A DNA stretch of 64,000 nucleotides from Novilysobacter selenitireducens (GTDB lineage Bacteria; Pseudomonadota; Gammaproteobacteria; Xanthomonadales; Xanthomonadaceae), in assembly GCF_020026895.1 (NCBI RefSeq), contig NZ_JAINZW010000002.1, positions 620,001-684,000 of the forward strand, written 5' to 3'. Below are positions 39,058-52,158 of this stretch, piece by piece; position 1 is the stretch's first letter; every line of letters starts with the position of its first letter. The notes under the pieces were generated by a model, which had not been told where the DNA came from, made no database searches, and worked only from the letters and a program-made list of their open reading frames with translations. A program made the translations under genes and the position numbers.

Positions 39058-39555
39058 ATGCGACCCACCGCCCTGCTGTTTCCTATTCTTCTGGCCCTCG
39101 CCCTGCCCGCTGCCGCCATCGCTCAGGATCAGGAGCCCGAGGCGCCGCAGGCCGACCCGCTGGTGCGTGCGCAGCTCGAGGCGCTGGGCTATGGCTTCGA
39201 GGTCGACGCCGATGGCGACTTCAAGCTGCTGTTCGACCTCGAGGAGGGCCGCAGCCAGCTGGCCTACGTCATCTCCGGTACCGAGGAATACGGCGCGCTG
39301 CAGGTTCGGGAGGTGTGGTCGCCCGCCTACCGGACCGAAGGCGATGCGTTCCCGGTCGACGTGGCCAACCGCCTGCTGCAGGCCAGCCACACCGGCAAGC
39401 TCGGCGCGTGGGTGAGGCAGGACGACATGGCCGTGCTGGTGGTGAAGGTCGCTGCCGGCGCGACCGGCGCCGAGCTCGATGCCGCCATCACGTACGCCAT
39501 CCACGTCGCCGACGGGATGGAGGCCGAACTCACCAACGGCCAGGACGAATTCTGA
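39058..39555 (+). CDS. Small exported protein, YbjN-like domain
   Basis: Exported protein of unknown function, 165 residues. A signal peptide (about 1-22, LLFPILLALALPAAAIAQ) is followed by one alpha/beta domain: VRAQLEALGYGFEVDADGDFKLLFDLEEGRSQLAYVISGTEEYGALQVREVWSPAY and DVANRLLQASHTGKLGAWVRQDDMAVLVVKVAAGATGAELDAAITYAIHVADGMEAEL. The strand/helix layout resembles YbjN/type-III-chaperone folds (inference). I chose the ATG at 39058. It is followed after 1 nt by the nudJ GTG, so it is operonic with nudJ-mnmA-hflD. Confidence 0.78.
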   Translation: MRPTALLFPILLALALPAAAIAQDQEPEAPQADPLVRAQLEALGYGFEVDADGDFKLLFDLEEGRSQLAYVISGTEEYGALQVREVWSPAYRTEGDAFPVDVANRLLQASHTGKLGAWVRQDDMAVLVVKVAAGATGAELDAAITYAIHVADGMEAELTNGQDEF

Positions 39556-39556
39556 C

Positions 39557-40036
39557 GTGAGCTATCGGCAAGGCCGCTTCTGGCAACCGGATGTCACTGT
39601 CGCCACGGTGGTGGTGCGTGACGGACGGCTGCTGATGGTCGAGGAAACCGTGGGCGGCCAGCAGGTGCTCAACCAGCCGGCGGGCCACCTCGAGCCTGAC
39701 GAAAGCCTGCAGGACGCCGCCTGCCGGGAGACCCTTGAGGAAACCGGTTGGGAGGTTCGCCTGACCGGGTTCGTCGGCGCCTACCAATGGAAAGCGCCCG
39801 ACGGGCCCGACGGCCGCGCCGGGCGTCATTACCTGCGGTTCGCCTTCGCGGCCGAGCCGGTCCGCCACTACCCCGACCGCACGCTCGACGAAGGCATCAT
39901 CCAGGCGGTGTGGCTGACTCCTGCCGAGCTGCAGGCCCAGGCCGGGCGGCATCGCAGCCCGCTGGTGTGGCGCGCTGCAGCCGACTTCCTGGCCGGGCGC
40001 CGGCGCCCGCTGGACCTGCTCCAGCACCTCGCCTGA
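39557..40036 (+). CDS. nudJ: NUDIX hydrolase, NudJ-like
   Basis: Nudix pyrophosphohydrolase; NudJ of E. coli cleaves thiamine precursor HMP-PP and nucleoside triphosphates. The protein is 159 residues from a GTG start. Nudix box at 43-65: [23 protein letters not shown], exact GX5EX7REUXEEXGU. The order nudJ-mnmA-hflD matches E. coli, which supports the name. The GTG begins 1 nt after the previous stop; 7 nt separate it from mnmA. Confidence 0.88.
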   Translation: MSYRQGRFWQPDVTVATVVVRDGRLLMVEETVGGQQVLNQPAGHLEPDESLQDAACRETLEETGWEVRLTGFVGAYQWKAPDGPDGRAGRHYLRFAFAAEPVRHYPDRTLDEGIIQAVWLTPAELQAQAGRHRSPLVWRAAADFLAGRRRPLDLLQHLA

Positions 40037-40043
40037 CGCCGGG

Positions 40044-41180
40044 GTGGCAACGGCGCGGACCATCGTTGGCATGTCGGGGGGCGTGGACTCCTCCGTGGCG
40101 GCATTGCGCCTGCGCGAGTCGGGTGAGCCGATCGCCGGCCTCTTCATGCAGAACTGGGCGGACGACGGCAGTGGCGATTGCCGTGCCGAGGACGACCGCC
40201 GCGATGCGGTCGCCGTCTGTGGGCGCCTGGGCATACCGATCCATTTCCGGGACTTTTCGTCCGAGTACTGGGCCGGAGTGTTCGAGCACTTCCTCGCCGA
40301 GTACGCGGCCGGGCGCACCCCCAACCCGGACGTGCTGTGCAACCGCGAAGTGAAGTTCAAGCACTTCCTGGATGCCGCCCGCGACCTGGGCGCGCAGTTC
40401 ATCGCCACCGGCCACTACGCCCGTATCGCGCTCGATGACGCGGGCCGGCTGCAACTGCTGCGGGCCGCCGACCGCGGCAAGGACCAGAGCTATTTCCTGC
40501 ACCAGCTCGGACAGGCGCAGCTGGCCGCAACGCGGTTCCCGTTGGGCGACATGCTCAAGTCCGACGTCCGCGCGCTGGCGGCCAGCGCAGCCTTGCCGAC
40601 GGCGGCCAAGAAGGATTCCACCGGCATCTGCTTCATCGGCGAGCGCGATTTCCGGGAGTTCCTCGGCCGCTACCTGCCGGCACGCCCGGGCGCGATCCGG
40701 ACGCCGGACGGCCGTGAGATCGGCCAGCACCCCGGCGTCTTTTATTTCACGCTGGGCCAGCGCGAAGGACTGAACATCGGCGGCGTCCGCGGGTTCGCGC
40801 AGGCGCCGTGGTACGTGGTCGGCAAGGACGTCCAGCGCAACGTGTTGTACGTCGACCAGGGGATCGACAGCCCATGGATGATGTCGACCGTGCTGGACAC
40901 CGAAGCCATGCACTGGGTGTCGGGCGCCCCCCCTGCAGCCGACTTCGAATGCACGGCGCAGACGCGCTACCGGCAGGAAGCCCAGGCCTGCCATGTGCAG
41001 GTGCGCGACAATGGCACGCTGCATGTGCGCTTCCACGCGCCCCAGCGGGCTGTCACGCCGGGCCAGTCGCTGGTGCTGTACGACGGCGACGTGTGCCTCG
41101 GCGGCGCTGTCATCGCGACGACGGACGCGCCCCTTGAATCACGCGCCCCACCCCACCCCAAGGATGTCCCCGCTGCATGA
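40044..41180 (+). CDS. mnmA: tRNA-specific 2-thiouridylase MnmA
   Basis: Adds sulfur to U34 of tRNA Lys, Glu and Gln. The protein is 378 residues from a GTG start. PP-loop GMSGGVDSS (9-17); catalytic Cys99 ([11 protein letters not shown]) and Cys196 ([12 protein letters not shown]) correspond to E. coli Cys102 and Cys199. The beta-barrel C-terminus contains GQRLGLNIGG-like [10 protein letters not shown]. The stop overlaps the hflD start as ATGA. It is part of nudJ-mnmA-hflD. Confidence 0.97.
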   Translation: MATARTIVGMSGGVDSSVAALRLRESGEPIAGLFMQNWADDGSGDCRAEDDRRDAVAVCGRLGIPIHFRDFSSEYWAGVFEHFLAEYAAGRTPNPDVLCNREVKFKHFLDAARDLGAQFIATGHYARIALDDAGRLQLLRAADRGKDQSYFLHQLGQAQLAATRFPLGDMLKSDVRALAASAALPTAAKKDSTGICFIGERDFREFLGRYLPARPGAIRTPDGREIGQHPGVFYFTLGQREGLNIGGVRGFAQAPWYVVGKDVQRNVLYVDQGIDSPWMMSTVLDTEAMHWVSGAPPAADFECTAQTRYRQEAQACHVQVRDNGTLHVRFHAPQRAVTPGQSLVLYDGDVCLGGAVIATTDAPLESRAPPHPKDVPAA

Positions 41181-41803
41181 ACCAGACCCGCTTCAATCCC
41201 ATGTCCGACCGCGTGCTGGCCCTTGCGGGTCTCGTACAGGCGTTGGCGCAGGTGCGCCGCATCGCCGATACCGGTCAGGCGGAGTCGGCGGCGGTCAACC
41301 CGGTACTGGAGTCGATCTTCCAGGTGGACGCTGCATCCACCGAAGAGGTCTACGGCGGCGTCCGCGGCGTCCGCCCGGGCCTGGTGCTGCTGCGCGACTA
41401 CTTCGAGAGCCGTTCGGCCGACGAGCAACTGCCGCGTCTTGCCTTGGCCGTCATGCAACTGGAACGCCGATTCGTGCGCGATGGCGACATGGTCGAGCGC
41501 GTGCACGCCGGGATCCTCGCCCAGAGCGATACGGCCCGCACCGAGGGCAGCACCCATCCCGACGTGCTGGCGGCGCTGGGCCGGCTCTACTCGGAGACGC
41601 TCAGCCACCTGCGGCCGCGCGTGCTGGTGCAGGGCAACCCCCATTACCTCGGCCAGCCCCAGGTGGTGGCCGAGGTCCGCGCGGTCCTGCTGGGGGCCAT
41701 GCGTTCGGCCGTGCTCTGGCGCCAGCTCGGCGGCAGCCTCTGGGACCTGGTGTTGCGCCGGGCCCAGCTGCTGGCGGCGGTTCGCGCGCACCTGGGCGGC
41801 TGA
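41177..41803 (+). CDS. hflD: HflD, high-frequency lysogenisation family protein
   Basis: Membrane-associated helical protein of the HflD (YcfC) family, 208 residues. In E. coli it antagonises phage lambda CII; its normal role is unclear. Visible are [27 protein letters not shown], then the conserved [15 protein letters not shown] and the C-terminal [43 protein letters not shown]. It overlaps mnmA by 4 nt. Identification is supported by both family pattern and operon. Confidence 0.93.
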   Translation: MNQTRFNPMSDRVLALAGLVQALAQVRRIADTGQAESAAVNPVLESIFQVDAASTEEVYGGVRGVRPGLVLLRDYFESRSADEQLPRLALAVMQLERRFVRDGDMVERVHAGILAQSDTARTEGSTHPDVLAALGRLYSETLSHLRPRVLVQGNPHYLGQPQVVAEVRAVLLGAMRSAVLWRQLGGSLWDLVLRRAQLLAAVRAHLGG

Positions 41804-41878
41804 CGCGCACGCCCGTCGCTGCACGTCCATCGGACGAAAGTAGCGGGCCCGATCCGGGCAGTACGGCGCCGTTTGCGG

Positions 41879-41884
41879 CATAAT
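41879..41884 (+). promoter_or_regulatory. Candidate -10 of acnA
   Basis: CATAAT lies about 83 nt before the acnA ATG without a clear -35. Lone CATAAT -10s are also seen upstream of rpsF and uvrC. Confidence 0.3.
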
Positions 41885-41967
41885 CACGGGGCTTTACCGC
41901 GGTGTTTCCGCGCCCGCCTGATAGGCGCGCGTCCCGCCTCCCTTTCGCTGCAGCCACGGAGCCCCCA

Positions 41968-44727
<2,760 letters not shown>

Positions 44728-44758
44728 GCACGCTGTAGCGCACTCAAACGAAGTAGCA

Positions 44759-44790
44759 AAGCCCCGGCGTCAGAGCCGGGGCTTTTTTTT
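44759..44790 (+). terminator. Intrinsic terminator of acnA
   Basis: GCCCCGGC (44761-44768), six-base loop, GCCGGGGC (44775-44782), then eight Ts. Confidence 0.95.
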
Positions 44791-44996
44791 GCCCGCTCTG
44801 GGACAGGCAGGATGGGCTGAATTCCGCGGCGCCAGGTTCTGCACCGTACGACCCAGGCGATCCTTGCCTCCGCTCGGATGCGCTTGCTCGAGTTCGTGCC
44901 GCACCACGTGCGAAGCGGGCCGTCTGAAAGCGCTCGGTCTTGATCGCCCCATGATGCGGCACTGCATTGGATCGGAAAGATCGCCGCGGCGCGCGC

Positions 44997-45024
44997 AAAA
45001 AAAAGGCTCCGCCGGAGCGGAGCC
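44997..45024 (-). terminator. Intrinsic terminator of tRNA-Cys
   Basis: Minus strand GGCTCCGC, loop TCCG, GCGGAGCC (45024-45005) is followed by eight Ts (45004-44997). It begins 7 nt after the tRNA CCA end. The preceding 200 bp (44791-44996) hold nothing I can support. Confidence 0.92.
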
Positions 45025-45031
45025 CTGAAAC

Positions 45032-45105
45032 TGGAGGCCGAGGTCGGAATTGAACCGGCGTACGCGGATTTGCAGTCCGCTGCATAACCACTCTGCCACC
45101 CGGCC
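45032..45105 (-). tRNA. tRNA-Cys (anticodon GCA)
   Basis: 74 nt with encoded CCA. The 5' GGCCGGG pairs with 3' CTCGGCC (one G-T). The D-arm GGCAGAGTGGTTATGCA, anticodon loop CTGCAAA (GCA), and T-arm GGTTCAATTCC are all regular. It has its own terminator downstream. It follows tRNA-Gly, the glyW-cysT order found behind uvrC-pgsA in enterobacteria. Confidence 0.97.
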
Positions 45106-45153
45106 GGTGACTGGATCCAAGCATACCGCGCACGACGTCATGTGCGGCGGCCT

Positions 45154-45181
45154 GAAAAGACAAAACCCCGCGAACGGGGTC
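45154..45181 (-). terminator. Intrinsic terminator of tRNA-Gly
   Basis: Minus strand ACCCCG, loop TTCG, CGGGGT (45180-45165) is followed by TTTTGTCTTTTC. It lies between tRNA-Gly and tRNA-Cys, so the two tRNAs appear to be separately terminated despite being in tandem; tRNA-Cys then needs its own promoter or readthrough. Confidence 0.85.
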
Positions 45182-45219
45182 TTGGCAGGCGACCCGGTGG
45201 ACTGGATCGCCGGAGAAAC

Positions 45220-45295
<76 letters not shown>

Positions 45296-45335
45296 TGAGG
45301 AGCCGCCATTTTAGGCATGGCGGCGATTGTGTCAA

Positions 45336-45932
45336 CTACCTTTTTTCTTCCCGAAGCAAAGTCGGCCACGCTGCGCGCAGGTACTCGAAGCCTGACCACA
45401 GTGTCAGCAGTGCCGCCGCCGCCAGCAGCCAGTCCCCGATCACGAACACGGCATCGCCCATCCACGGGTCCACGTACACCGGGCGGTCCGGACGCAGCGC
45501 ATACAGCAGGCAGATCAGCGCCACCATCTGCACCACGGTCTTGACCTTGCCGACCGTGGCGACCGACACCTTGGCGCGCTGGCCCAGTTCGGCCATCCAC
45601 TCGCGCAGTGCCGACACCGCGATTTCGCGCCCGACGATCACCGCCGCCCACAGCGCCATCCAAGGCGTCGGATGTGCCTGAACGATCAGGAACAGCGCCG
45701 TGGCCACCATCAGCTTGTCGGCCACCGGGTCCAGGAACGCGCCGAACGCAGAGTACTGGTCGTAACGCCGTGCAATCCAACCGTCGAGCCAATCGGTGAT
45801 GGAGGCAAAGGCGAAGATCGCCGCGGCCAGGAAATTGGTCCACCGGAACGGCAGGTAGAACACCAGCACCAGCACGGGGATCAGCACGATCCGCAGCAGG
45901 GTCAGCATGGTGGGAACCGTCAACTTCATCAT
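45336..45932 (-). CDS. pgsA: CDP-diacylglycerol-glycerol-3-phosphate 3-phosphatidyltransferase
   Basis: Makes phosphatidylglycerophosphate, the first committed step to phosphatidylglycerol and cardiolipin, in the inner membrane. The protein is 198 residues. CDP-alcohol phosphotransferase motif DWLDGWIARRYDQYSAFGAFLDPVADK (about 47-73), the D-G-x2-A-R-x8-G-x3-D-x3-D pattern. Four to five membrane helices. The ATG overlaps the uvrC stop as ATGA. The uvrC-pgsA-tRNA order is ancestral in the gammaproteobacteria. Confidence 0.97.
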   Translation of the reverse strand: MMKLTVPTMLTLLRIVLIPVLVLVFYLPFRWTNFLAAAIFAFASITDWLDGWIARRYDQYSAFGAFLDPVADKLMVATALFLIVQAHPTPWMALWAAVIVGREIAVSALREWMAELGQRAKVSVATVGKVKTVVQMVALICLLYALRPDRPVYVDPWMGDAVFVIGDWLLAAAALLTLWSGFEYLRAAWPTLLREEKR

Positions 45933-47881
45933 CGCTCCGTGCGTGCGGGGGTGGCGCCGCCAGTGGTGGGGGTGTCCAGGCCATGAAGGGTGGCATAGAT
46001 GCGCTCGGCCAGGGCGGCATTGACGCCCTCCACGCGCGATATTTCCTCCACCCCGGCGGCCTTGAGCCCGCCCAGGCCACCAAAGTGGCGCAGGAGGCTG
46101 GCGCGGCGCCGTGGCCCGATACCGGGAATGTCCTCCAGCCGGCTGCTGCTGCGCACTTTCTGGCGCTTTCCGCGGTGGCCGGTGATGGCGAACCGGTGGG
46201 CTTCGTCACGCACCTGCTGGATCAGCTGCAACGCGGGCGACTGCGCGCCGGGTCGCACCGATCGGCCGTCGGGTAGCAGCAGCTCCTCCTCGCCGGGGCG
46301 GCGTGCAGGACCCTTGGCTACGCCCACCAGCACGACGCCAGGTACCTCCAGCTCATCGAGTACGGCGCGCGCCTGGGCCACCTGCCCCGCCCCGCCATCG
46401 ATCAGCAGCACGTCCGGCAGGACGCCCGGCGCGGCGGATGCGCGCGGGTGCTTGCGAGGCTTTGCCTCCCCGGAAGCGGGACTTGTGGCCCCGTCCTGCA
46501 GCGCGGCACGCTCCTCCATGGCCCGCGCGAACCGGCGCCGCAGCGCTTGGTGCATCGCCGCGTAGTCATCGCCTGGCTCGATGCCCGTGATGTTGTAGCG
46601 CCGGTACTGGCCGCGCGTCGGGCCTTCGGCATCGAACACCACGCACGAGGCCACGGTCGCCTCGCCCATCGTGTGGCTGATATCGAAGCACTCGATGCGC
46701 CCGGCGACTTCCGCCAGCCCCAGCAGGTCGCGCAGCGCCTCGGCGCGGCCGCGCTGCGCAGCGTGGCTGGTGCGTTCGTTGGCCAGCGCCAGCTCGGCAT
46801 TGCGGCGCGCCATGTCGACGTAGCCGGCGCGTTCGCTGCGCACGTTGCAGCGGATCTGCACCTTGTGGTCGCCCGCGGCCGACAGCGCATGTTCGATCAG
46901 CTCGCGGTCGGGGATGTCGCGGTCCAGCACGATCTCGCGCGGCGGCACCTGCTCGCCGTAGTACTGCGACACGAACGCGGCGAGCACCTCTTCCGGGTTG
47001 TCGACGCCATTCGTGCGCGGGAAGAACGCGCGCGTGCCGAGGTTGCGGCCGTCGCGGAACGACAGCAGCACTACGCAGGCCGCCGCGTCCTGCATCGCCA
47101 CCGCAAGCACGTCCAGGTCGGCCGCGCGGCCGTCGACGTACTGGCGCGCCTGCAACGTGCGGATCGACGCCACCAGGTCGCGCAGGCGCGCGGCCTCCTC
47201 GAAATCCAGGCGCGCACTGGCCGCCTCCATTGCCCGGCCCAACTCGCGTGTCAGCTCATCGCTCTTGCCGTCCAGCAGCAGGGTGGAGCGTCGTACTGCC
47301 TCGGCGTACTCGCGCGCCGGCACCAGTCCCACGCACGGTGCGCTGCAGCGGCCGATCTGGTGCTGCAGGCACGGCCGCGACCGGTTGCGGAACACGCTGT
47401 CCTCGCAACTGCGCAGCTTGAACAGCTTGTGGATCAGGTTGAGCGTCTCGCGCACCGCCCCGACGCTGGCATAGGGGCCGAAGTAGCGGCCCGGGGTCGA
47501 ACGCGGCCCGCGGTGCATGGCGATGCGCGGCCACGGCTCCTGCGTCATCAATACGTAGGGGTAGCTCTTGTCGTCACGCAGCAGCACGTTGTAGCGCGGC
47601 TTGAGCGACTTGATGAGCTGGTTCTCGAGGATCAGCGCCTCGGCCTCGGTCCGCGTGACCGTGACCTCCATGCGCGCCACCTGGCGCAGCATGGAGGCGA
47701 TGCGGGCCGACTTGGCAGTGGCGTTGAAGTAGCTGGCGACGCGGTTCTTCAGCGCGCTGGCCTTGCCGACGTACAGCACGCCCTCGTCGGCGGCGATCAT
47801 CCGGTACACACCGGGTGCCGTGCTCAGGCGCTTGGCGAAGGCCTTGCCGTCGAAGGCCTCTGCCGGCTTGGCCCGGCTCAC
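45929..47881 (-). CDS. uvrC: Excinuclease ABC subunit C
   Basis: Dual-incision nuclease of nucleotide excision repair. The protein is 650 residues from a GTG at 47881; another GTG two codons earlier is possible. GIY-YIG nuclease (about 15-95: APGVYRMIAADEGVLYVGKA, LILENQLIKSLKPRYNVLLRDDKSYPYV), UVR/UvrB-binding motif near 205-240, RNase-H-like endonuclease (ECFDISHTMGEATVASCVVF, LLIDGGAGQVAQA), tandem helix-hairpin-helix at the end (EDIPGIGPRRRASLLRHFGGLGGLKAAGVEEISRVEGV). About 220 bp separate it from the upstream phosphatase gene, with CATAAT at 47999-48004 as a possible -10. Confidence 0.97.
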   Translation of the reverse strand: MSRAKPAEAFDGKAFAKRLSTAPGVYRMIAADEGVLYVGKASALKNRVASYFNATAKSARIASMLRQVARMEVTVTRTEAEALILENQLIKSLKPRYNVLLRDDKSYPYVLMTQEPWPRIAMHRGPRSTPGRYFGPYASVGAVRETLNLIHKLFKLRSCEDSVFRNRSRPCLQHQIGRCSAPCVGLVPAREYAEAVRRSTLLLDGKSDELTRELGRAMEAASARLDFEEAARLRDLVASIRTLQARQYVDGRAADLDVLAVAMQDAAACVVLLSFRDGRNLGTRAFFPRTNGVDNPEEVLAAFVSQYYGEQVPPREIVLDRDIPDRELIEHALSAAGDHKVQIRCNVRSERAGYVDMARRNAELALANERTSHAAQRGRAEALRDLLGLAEVAGRIECFDISHTMGEATVASCVVFDAEGPTRGQYRRYNITGIEPGDDYAAMHQALRRRFARAMEERAALQDGATSPASGEAKPRKHPRASAAPGVLPDVLLIDGGAGQVAQARAVLDELEVPGVVLVGVAKGPARRPGEEELLLPDGRSVRPGAQSPALQLIQQVRDEAHRFAITGHRGKRQKVRSSSRLEDIPGIGPRRRASLLRHFGGLGGLKAAGVEEISRVEGVNAALAERIYATLHGLDTPTTGGATPARTER

Positions 47882-48103
47882 GCGCACGCCCCTGCCGCAC
47901 GGATCGCATCGCGATACGCAACGGCGTGCAGGCGGGAGCGGGCTGCAGGAGCAGGAAGCGCGATCAAGTACGGCGGCATCGGCGAGGGGATGGGGCCGAT
48001 TATGCGCGAGGGCAAGGGGCGGCCCGGTCGCGCGCCAGTCCCGGCCCAAGGAGCGACCAGCGCACACGGTCCGCTGTTAGCTGAGGTCGCGATACCCGCG
48101 CGC

Positions 48104-48580
48104 TCAGCGTCCGTCGCCCAGCTCGCGCGCCAACCGCGCCACCACGCCGTCGGCCGCACGTTCCAGCAGCGCCCATACGCGCTCGAATTGGTGGGCATCG
48201 CCGGTGTAGGGATCCGGCACTTCGCGCTGATCCAGGCCGGCCCACTCCAGCAGCAGCGCCGATTGCGCGGACGCGCCCTTGGGGGCCAGTTTCCGCACAT
48301 CGCGCAGGTTGGCGCTGTCGGCGCACAGCAGCCAGTCGAACTCATGAAAATCGGACGGCCCGATCTGGCGGGCACGCAACCCCGAGAGGTCGATGCCATG
48401 ACCCGTCGCACACGCGATGCTGCGGCGATCCGGCGGCTGTCCGACATGCCAGTCGCCGGTACCAGCCGAGTCGACCGTTACCCGGTCGGCCAGTGAGGTG
48501 GCTTCCAGGCGATGGCGGATCAGGCCCTCGGCCGTCGGCGACCGGCAGATGTTGCCCAGGCACGCGACCAGCAGCCGCAT
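48104..48580 (-). CDS. Low-molecular-weight protein tyrosine phosphatase
   Basis: LMW-PTP family phosphatase, 158 residues. Active-site loop CLGNICRSP (Cys7 and Arg13, C-x5-R) and the general-acid motif VPDPYTG (Asp near 123) are present. In other bacteria such enzymes act on tyrosine kinases that control capsule, but no kinase is in the window. It starts 4 nt after the kdsB stop, so it is at the end of the lipid A/LPS operon. Confidence 0.93.
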   Translation of the reverse strand: MRLLVACLGNICRSPTAEGLIRHRLEATSLADRVTVDSAGTGDWHVGQPPDRRSIACATGHGIDLSGLRARQIGPSDFHEFDWLLCADSANLRDVRKLAPKGASAQSALLLEWAGLDQREVPDPYTGDAHQFERVWALLERAADGVVARLARELGDGR

Positions 48581-48584
48581 GCGT

Positions 48585-49385
48585 TCAGCCCTGCCCGCTC
48601 AGCCGGGCCTCGGCCCGAGCCAGGTCATCGGGCGTATCGACGCCGGGCGGAAATGGCGCCGGTGTGTCGGCCACCGCAATGCGGTACCCGGCTTCCAGCG
48701 CCCGCAGCTGCTCCAGCGATTCGACCTGCTCGAGCCGGCCCGGCGGCAACGCCGCAAACCGCTTGAGGAATCCGCAGCGGTAGGCGTAGATCCCGATGTG
48801 CCGCCGCCAGTGCCCACCGGGCGGCAGGCGCGTGCGATCGGCCTGGAAGGCGTCGCGCGGCCACGGCAGGGGCGCACGGCTGAAGTACAGCGCGTCGCCG
48901 GCCTGGTCGGCGACCACCTTGACGGCGTTGGGATCGAACAGTGTTTCGATGTCCTCGACCGGCGCGCACAGCGTCGCCATGTCCGCCCCGGACGCGACCA
49001 GCAAGGAGGCCACGCGCCGGATGCCCGTGGCCGGCGCGAACGGCTCGTCGCCCTGCAGGTTGACCACCACCGTTCCGTCGCTCCAGCCGGCGCGCGTCGC
49101 GCATTCGGCGAGCCGGTCGGTACCGGACGCGTGGTCGCGTGAAGTCATCGCCACCCGCACACCGGCGCCTTCCAGCGCACTCGCCACGCGATCATCGTCG
49201 GTGGCGACCCACACCTCGCGCGCGCCGGCATCCAGGGCGCGACGCGCCACGTGCAGGACGAGAGGCTCGCCGGCCAGCGGGCGCAGCGGCTTGCCCGGCA
49301 GGCGCGAGGCGTCGAAACGCGCCGGGATGACGACGACGAAGTCGCCGGCATCCTTGGCCTTCTCGTGCGCGTGCTGTCCGGTCAC
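48585..49385 (-). CDS. kdsB: 3-deoxy-manno-octulosonate cytidylyltransferase
   Basis: Activates Kdo as CMP-Kdo for the LPS inner core. The protein is 266 residues from a GTG that overlaps the lpxK stop (GTGA). N-terminus [35 protein letters not shown], then [10 protein letters not shown] with catalytic Asp, and the C-terminal [19 protein letters not shown]. Gene order msbA-lpxK-kdsB is as in E. coli. Confidence 0.97.
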   Translation of the reverse strand: MTGQHAHEKAKDAGDFVVVIPARFDASRLPGKPLRPLAGEPLVLHVARRALDAGAREVWVATDDDRVASALEGAGVRVAMTSRDHASGTDRLAECATRAGWSDGTVVVNLQGDEPFAPATGIRRVASLLVASGADMATLCAPVEDIETLFDPNAVKVVADQAGDALYFSRAPLPWPRDAFQADRTRLPPGGHWRRHIGIYAYRCGFLKRFAALPPGRLEQVESLEQLRALEAGYRIAVADTPAPFPPGVDTPDDLARAEARLSGQG

Positions 49386-50413
49386 GTCACGGCCCCTGCC
49401 GTCTGGGAACGGCCGTCCAGTCGATCCAGAAGTGAAATCCAGAAGGCTTCGGTCAACTCCGCGCGCACCGGCACGCTGTAGTGCGACGGGTCGACGAACT
49501 CGGCGCATTTGACCGCGTCCTTCTCCGTCATCAACACGGGAAGGCGGCTTCCGAACTCGAAGTCCGATGCCCGGTACCGGTGGTGGTCCGGGAAGGCATG
49601 CGGCACGACGGCGATGTCCAGCGCGCGCAGCATCGCGAAGAAGCGCTCGGGGTCCCCGATGCCGGCCACTGCATGCACGCGATGCCCGGCAAAGGATTCG
49701 AGCGCGCGGGGACGACCACCGGCCAGCGGCAGCGCGCGGTCGCACACCAGCCGCATCGGCCATTCGCCAAAGCCCGTCTCCGGCGCGGCATTGCCACCGC
49801 TGTTGACCACCCGGAAGTCGCATTGCGCGCCGCGCCAGGTCGGCTCACGCAACGGACCGGCCGGAAGCAACAGGCCGTTGCCGTAGCGCCGACGGCCGTC
49901 GATCACTTCGATCTCGACATCGCGCGCCAAACGGTAGTGCTGCAGGCCGTCGTCGCAGACCACAACGTCGCAGCCTTCACCGACCAGCGCACGCGCCGCG
50001 GCGGCACGGTTGCGATCCACCCTCACCCGCGCGCCGGTCTGCCGCGCGACCAGCAGCGGCTCGTCGCCGGACTTCGCCACCGGCGTGTCGGCCTCGACCC
50101 ATAGCGGGTCGTCACCGTCGCGGCCGTAACCGCGACTGGCCACGCCCGGTGTCCAGCCCTCGCTGCGCAGGCGCTCCACCAGCGCCACCGTCAGCGGCGT
50201 CTTGCCGGCGCCACCGGCAATCAGGTTGCCGACAACGATGACCGGCACGCCCGGATGACTGCGGCGGAGAAGCTTGCGCTCGTACAGCCCGCGCCGCAGC
50301 CCGGTCATGCCGCCATACAGGGCGGCGAGCACCCGCGCATGCAGCGGCACCGGGCTGCCCTCGTCGAACCAGTAGTGCGGGCCGTGTGTATGTGGCTTGG
50401 CCGGTGCGTTCAT
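49382..50413 (-). CDS. lpxK: Tetraacyldisaccharide 4'-kinase
   Basis: Phosphorylates lipid A precursor at the 4' position on the inner membrane. The protein is 343 residues. P-loop [16 protein letters not shown] (about 59-75), [29 protein letters not shown], and the C-terminal [12 protein letters not shown] are family signatures. It overlaps both msbA (ATGA at 50410-50413) and kdsB. Confidence 0.97.
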   Translation of the reverse strand: MNAPAKPHTHGPHYWFDEGSPVPLHARVLAALYGGMTGLRRGLYERKLLRRSHPGVPVIVVGNLIAGGAGKTPLTVALVERLRSEGWTPGVASRGYGRDGDDPLWVEADTPVAKSGDEPLLVARQTGARVRVDRNRAAAARALVGEGCDVVVCDDGLQHYRLARDVEIEVIDGRRRYGNGLLLPAGPLREPTWRGAQCDFRVVNSGGNAAPETGFGEWPMRLVCDRALPLAGGRPRALESFAGHRVHAVAGIGDPERFFAMLRALDIAVVPHAFPDHHRYRASDFEFGSRLPVLMTEKDAVKCAEFVDPSHYSVPVRAELTEAFWISLLDRLDGRSQTAGAVT

Positions 50414-52158
50414 TGCGGCTCGCGGAATTGCATGCGGTGGAGGTGCGCGTACAGCCCGTCGCGTGCCAGCAGCTCGGCGTGGGTGCCCTGCTCCACGATG
50501 CGGCCCTGGTCCAGCACCAGCACCTGGTCGGCGTGTTCGATGGTGGACAGCCGGTGCGCGATCACAAGGGTCGTGCGGTCGGGCATTAGGCGCTCCAGCG
50601 CGTCCTGCACCAGGCGTTCGGATTCGGTGTCCAGCGCCGCGGTCGCTTCATCGAGGATCAGGATGGGCGCGTCCTTGAGCATCGCGCGAGCGATCGCGAT
50701 GCGCTGGCGCTGGCCGCCCGACAATCGCCCGCCCTTGGCGCCGATCGACGTCTCCACACCCTCGGGCAGGTCCTCGACGAACTCCATGGCGTTGGCGCCG
50801 CGTACCGCCTGCTCAAGCGCCTTGCGGCTGGCGCGTTCCATCTCGCCGTAGGCCACGTTGGCCTCCACGCTGCCGTCGAACAACATCACCTGCTGGCCGA
50901 CCAGCGCGATCTGGCGGCGCAGGTCGGCCAGGCGGTAGTCGTCGATCGGTTGCCCATCGAGCAGGATCTGCCCGGACTCGGCTTCGTAGAACCGCGGGAT
51001 CAGTTTGATCAGCGTGGACTTGCCGCTGCCGGAGCGCCCGACGATGGCGGTCACGGTGCCAGGCCTGGCGACGAAGCTCACGTCGCTCAGTGCGGCCCGG
51101 TCCTGCCCGGGATAGCGCGCGGACACGCCACGGAACTCGAGGTCCCCGCGCGCCCGGTCCAGCGGCCGCGTTCCGGCATCGCGCTCGTCGGGCGAGTCGA
51201 TCACGTTGAACAAGCGCTCCGCGGACGCCACGCCACGCTGGAGCATGTTCTGCACGTTGGTCAGCTGCTTGAGCGAGGGCAGGATCGCCATCATCGCCAT
51301 CATCAGCGAGAAGAACCCGCCCACGGTCAGCCGCCCCTGCGAGGCCTGCCAGCCGGCAACCACCAGCAGCAGGGCCAGGCCGATCGATCCCACCAGCTGC
51401 ACCATCGCCGAGGAGATCGCGCGGGTGGATTCGACCTTGAGGTTCAGCCGCATGTGGTTGTCGGCAATCGCCGCGTAACGCGCGTGCTCAACCTCCTGCG
51501 CGCCGTAGACCTTGACCTCCTGGTGGCCGCTCAGCGCCTGGTCGGCGGCCTGCATCAGCACCGCGCTGCTTTCCTGGATGCGGTGGCTGACACGGCGATA
51601 GCGCCGCGCCACCTTGTCCATGATCCACGCCAGCGGCGGCGCGATCACCAGGATCGTCAACGTCACCTGCCAGCTGGCCAGCAGCATCACCACCAGCGAG
51701 GCGATGATCTGCAGTGACTGCTGGATCATCACCTTTGCCGCGTCGATCGCCGCCTGCGAGACCTGGTCGCTGTCCGACCCCAGTCGCACCAGCATCGAAG
51801 GCACCGGCTCGGCATCGAAGCGCAGTCCCGGCAGCCGCAGGTACTTGCCCAGCACCCGCACGCGGAGGTCGCGGGCCACGCCGCGGCCCGAGCGCGCCAT
51901 GTAGTAGTCGGCGAGATACCCGGCGATGCCGCGCAGCACGAACAGCCCCACGATCGCCGCCGGCATCCACAACTGCGCCCCCGCCTCGCCGACCACGAAG
52001 GTCTGGTCGATGATGGGCTGCATCAGCCAGGTGAACGCGCCACCCGCTGCCGCTTCCAGCAGCATGCCCAGCGCCGCGATCGCCAACAGGCCGCGGTACT
52101 TGGTGGCGAATCCCAGCAGGCGCCGGTAGGTGGGCCAGGCCGGGGTGGTTTGGCTCAC
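50410..52158 (-). CDS. msbA: Lipid A export ABC transporter MsbA
   Basis: Flips lipid A-core to the outer leaflet of the inner membrane. The protein is 582 residues. Six membrane helices (about 15-310) with ATPase domain: Walker [16 protein letters not shown], signature [16 protein letters not shown], Walker [13 protein letters not shown]. It overlaps exbD at 52155-52158 and lpxK at the other end, so five genes from exbB to kdsB are tightly joined. Confidence 0.97.
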   Translation of the reverse strand: MSQTTPAWPTYRRLLGFATKYRGLLAIAALGMLLEAAAGGAFTWLMQPIIDQTFVVGEAGAQLWMPAAIVGLFVLRGIAGYLADYYMARSGRGVARDLRVRVLGKYLRLPGLRFDAEPVPSMLVRLGSDSDQVSQAAIDAAKVMIQQSLQIIASLVVMLLASWQVTLTILVIAPPLAWIMDKVARRYRRVSHRIQESSAVLMQAADQALSGHQEVKVYGAQEVEHARYAAIADNHMRLNLKVESTRAISSAMVQLVGSIGLALLLVVAGWQASQGRLTVGGFFSLMMAMMAILPSLKQLTNVQNMLQRGVASAERLFNVIDSPDERDAGTRPLDRARGDLEFRGVSARYPGQDRAALSDVSFVARPGTVTAIVGRSGSGKSTLIKLIPRFYEAESGQILLDGQPIDDYRLADLRRQIALVGQQVMLFDGSVEANVAYGEMERASRKALEQAVRGANAMEFVEDLPEGVETSIGAKGGRLSGGQRQRIAIARAMLKDAPILILDEATAALDTESERLVQDALERLMPDRTTLVIAHRLSTIEHADQVLVLDQGRIVEQGTHAELLARDGLYAHLHRMQFREPQ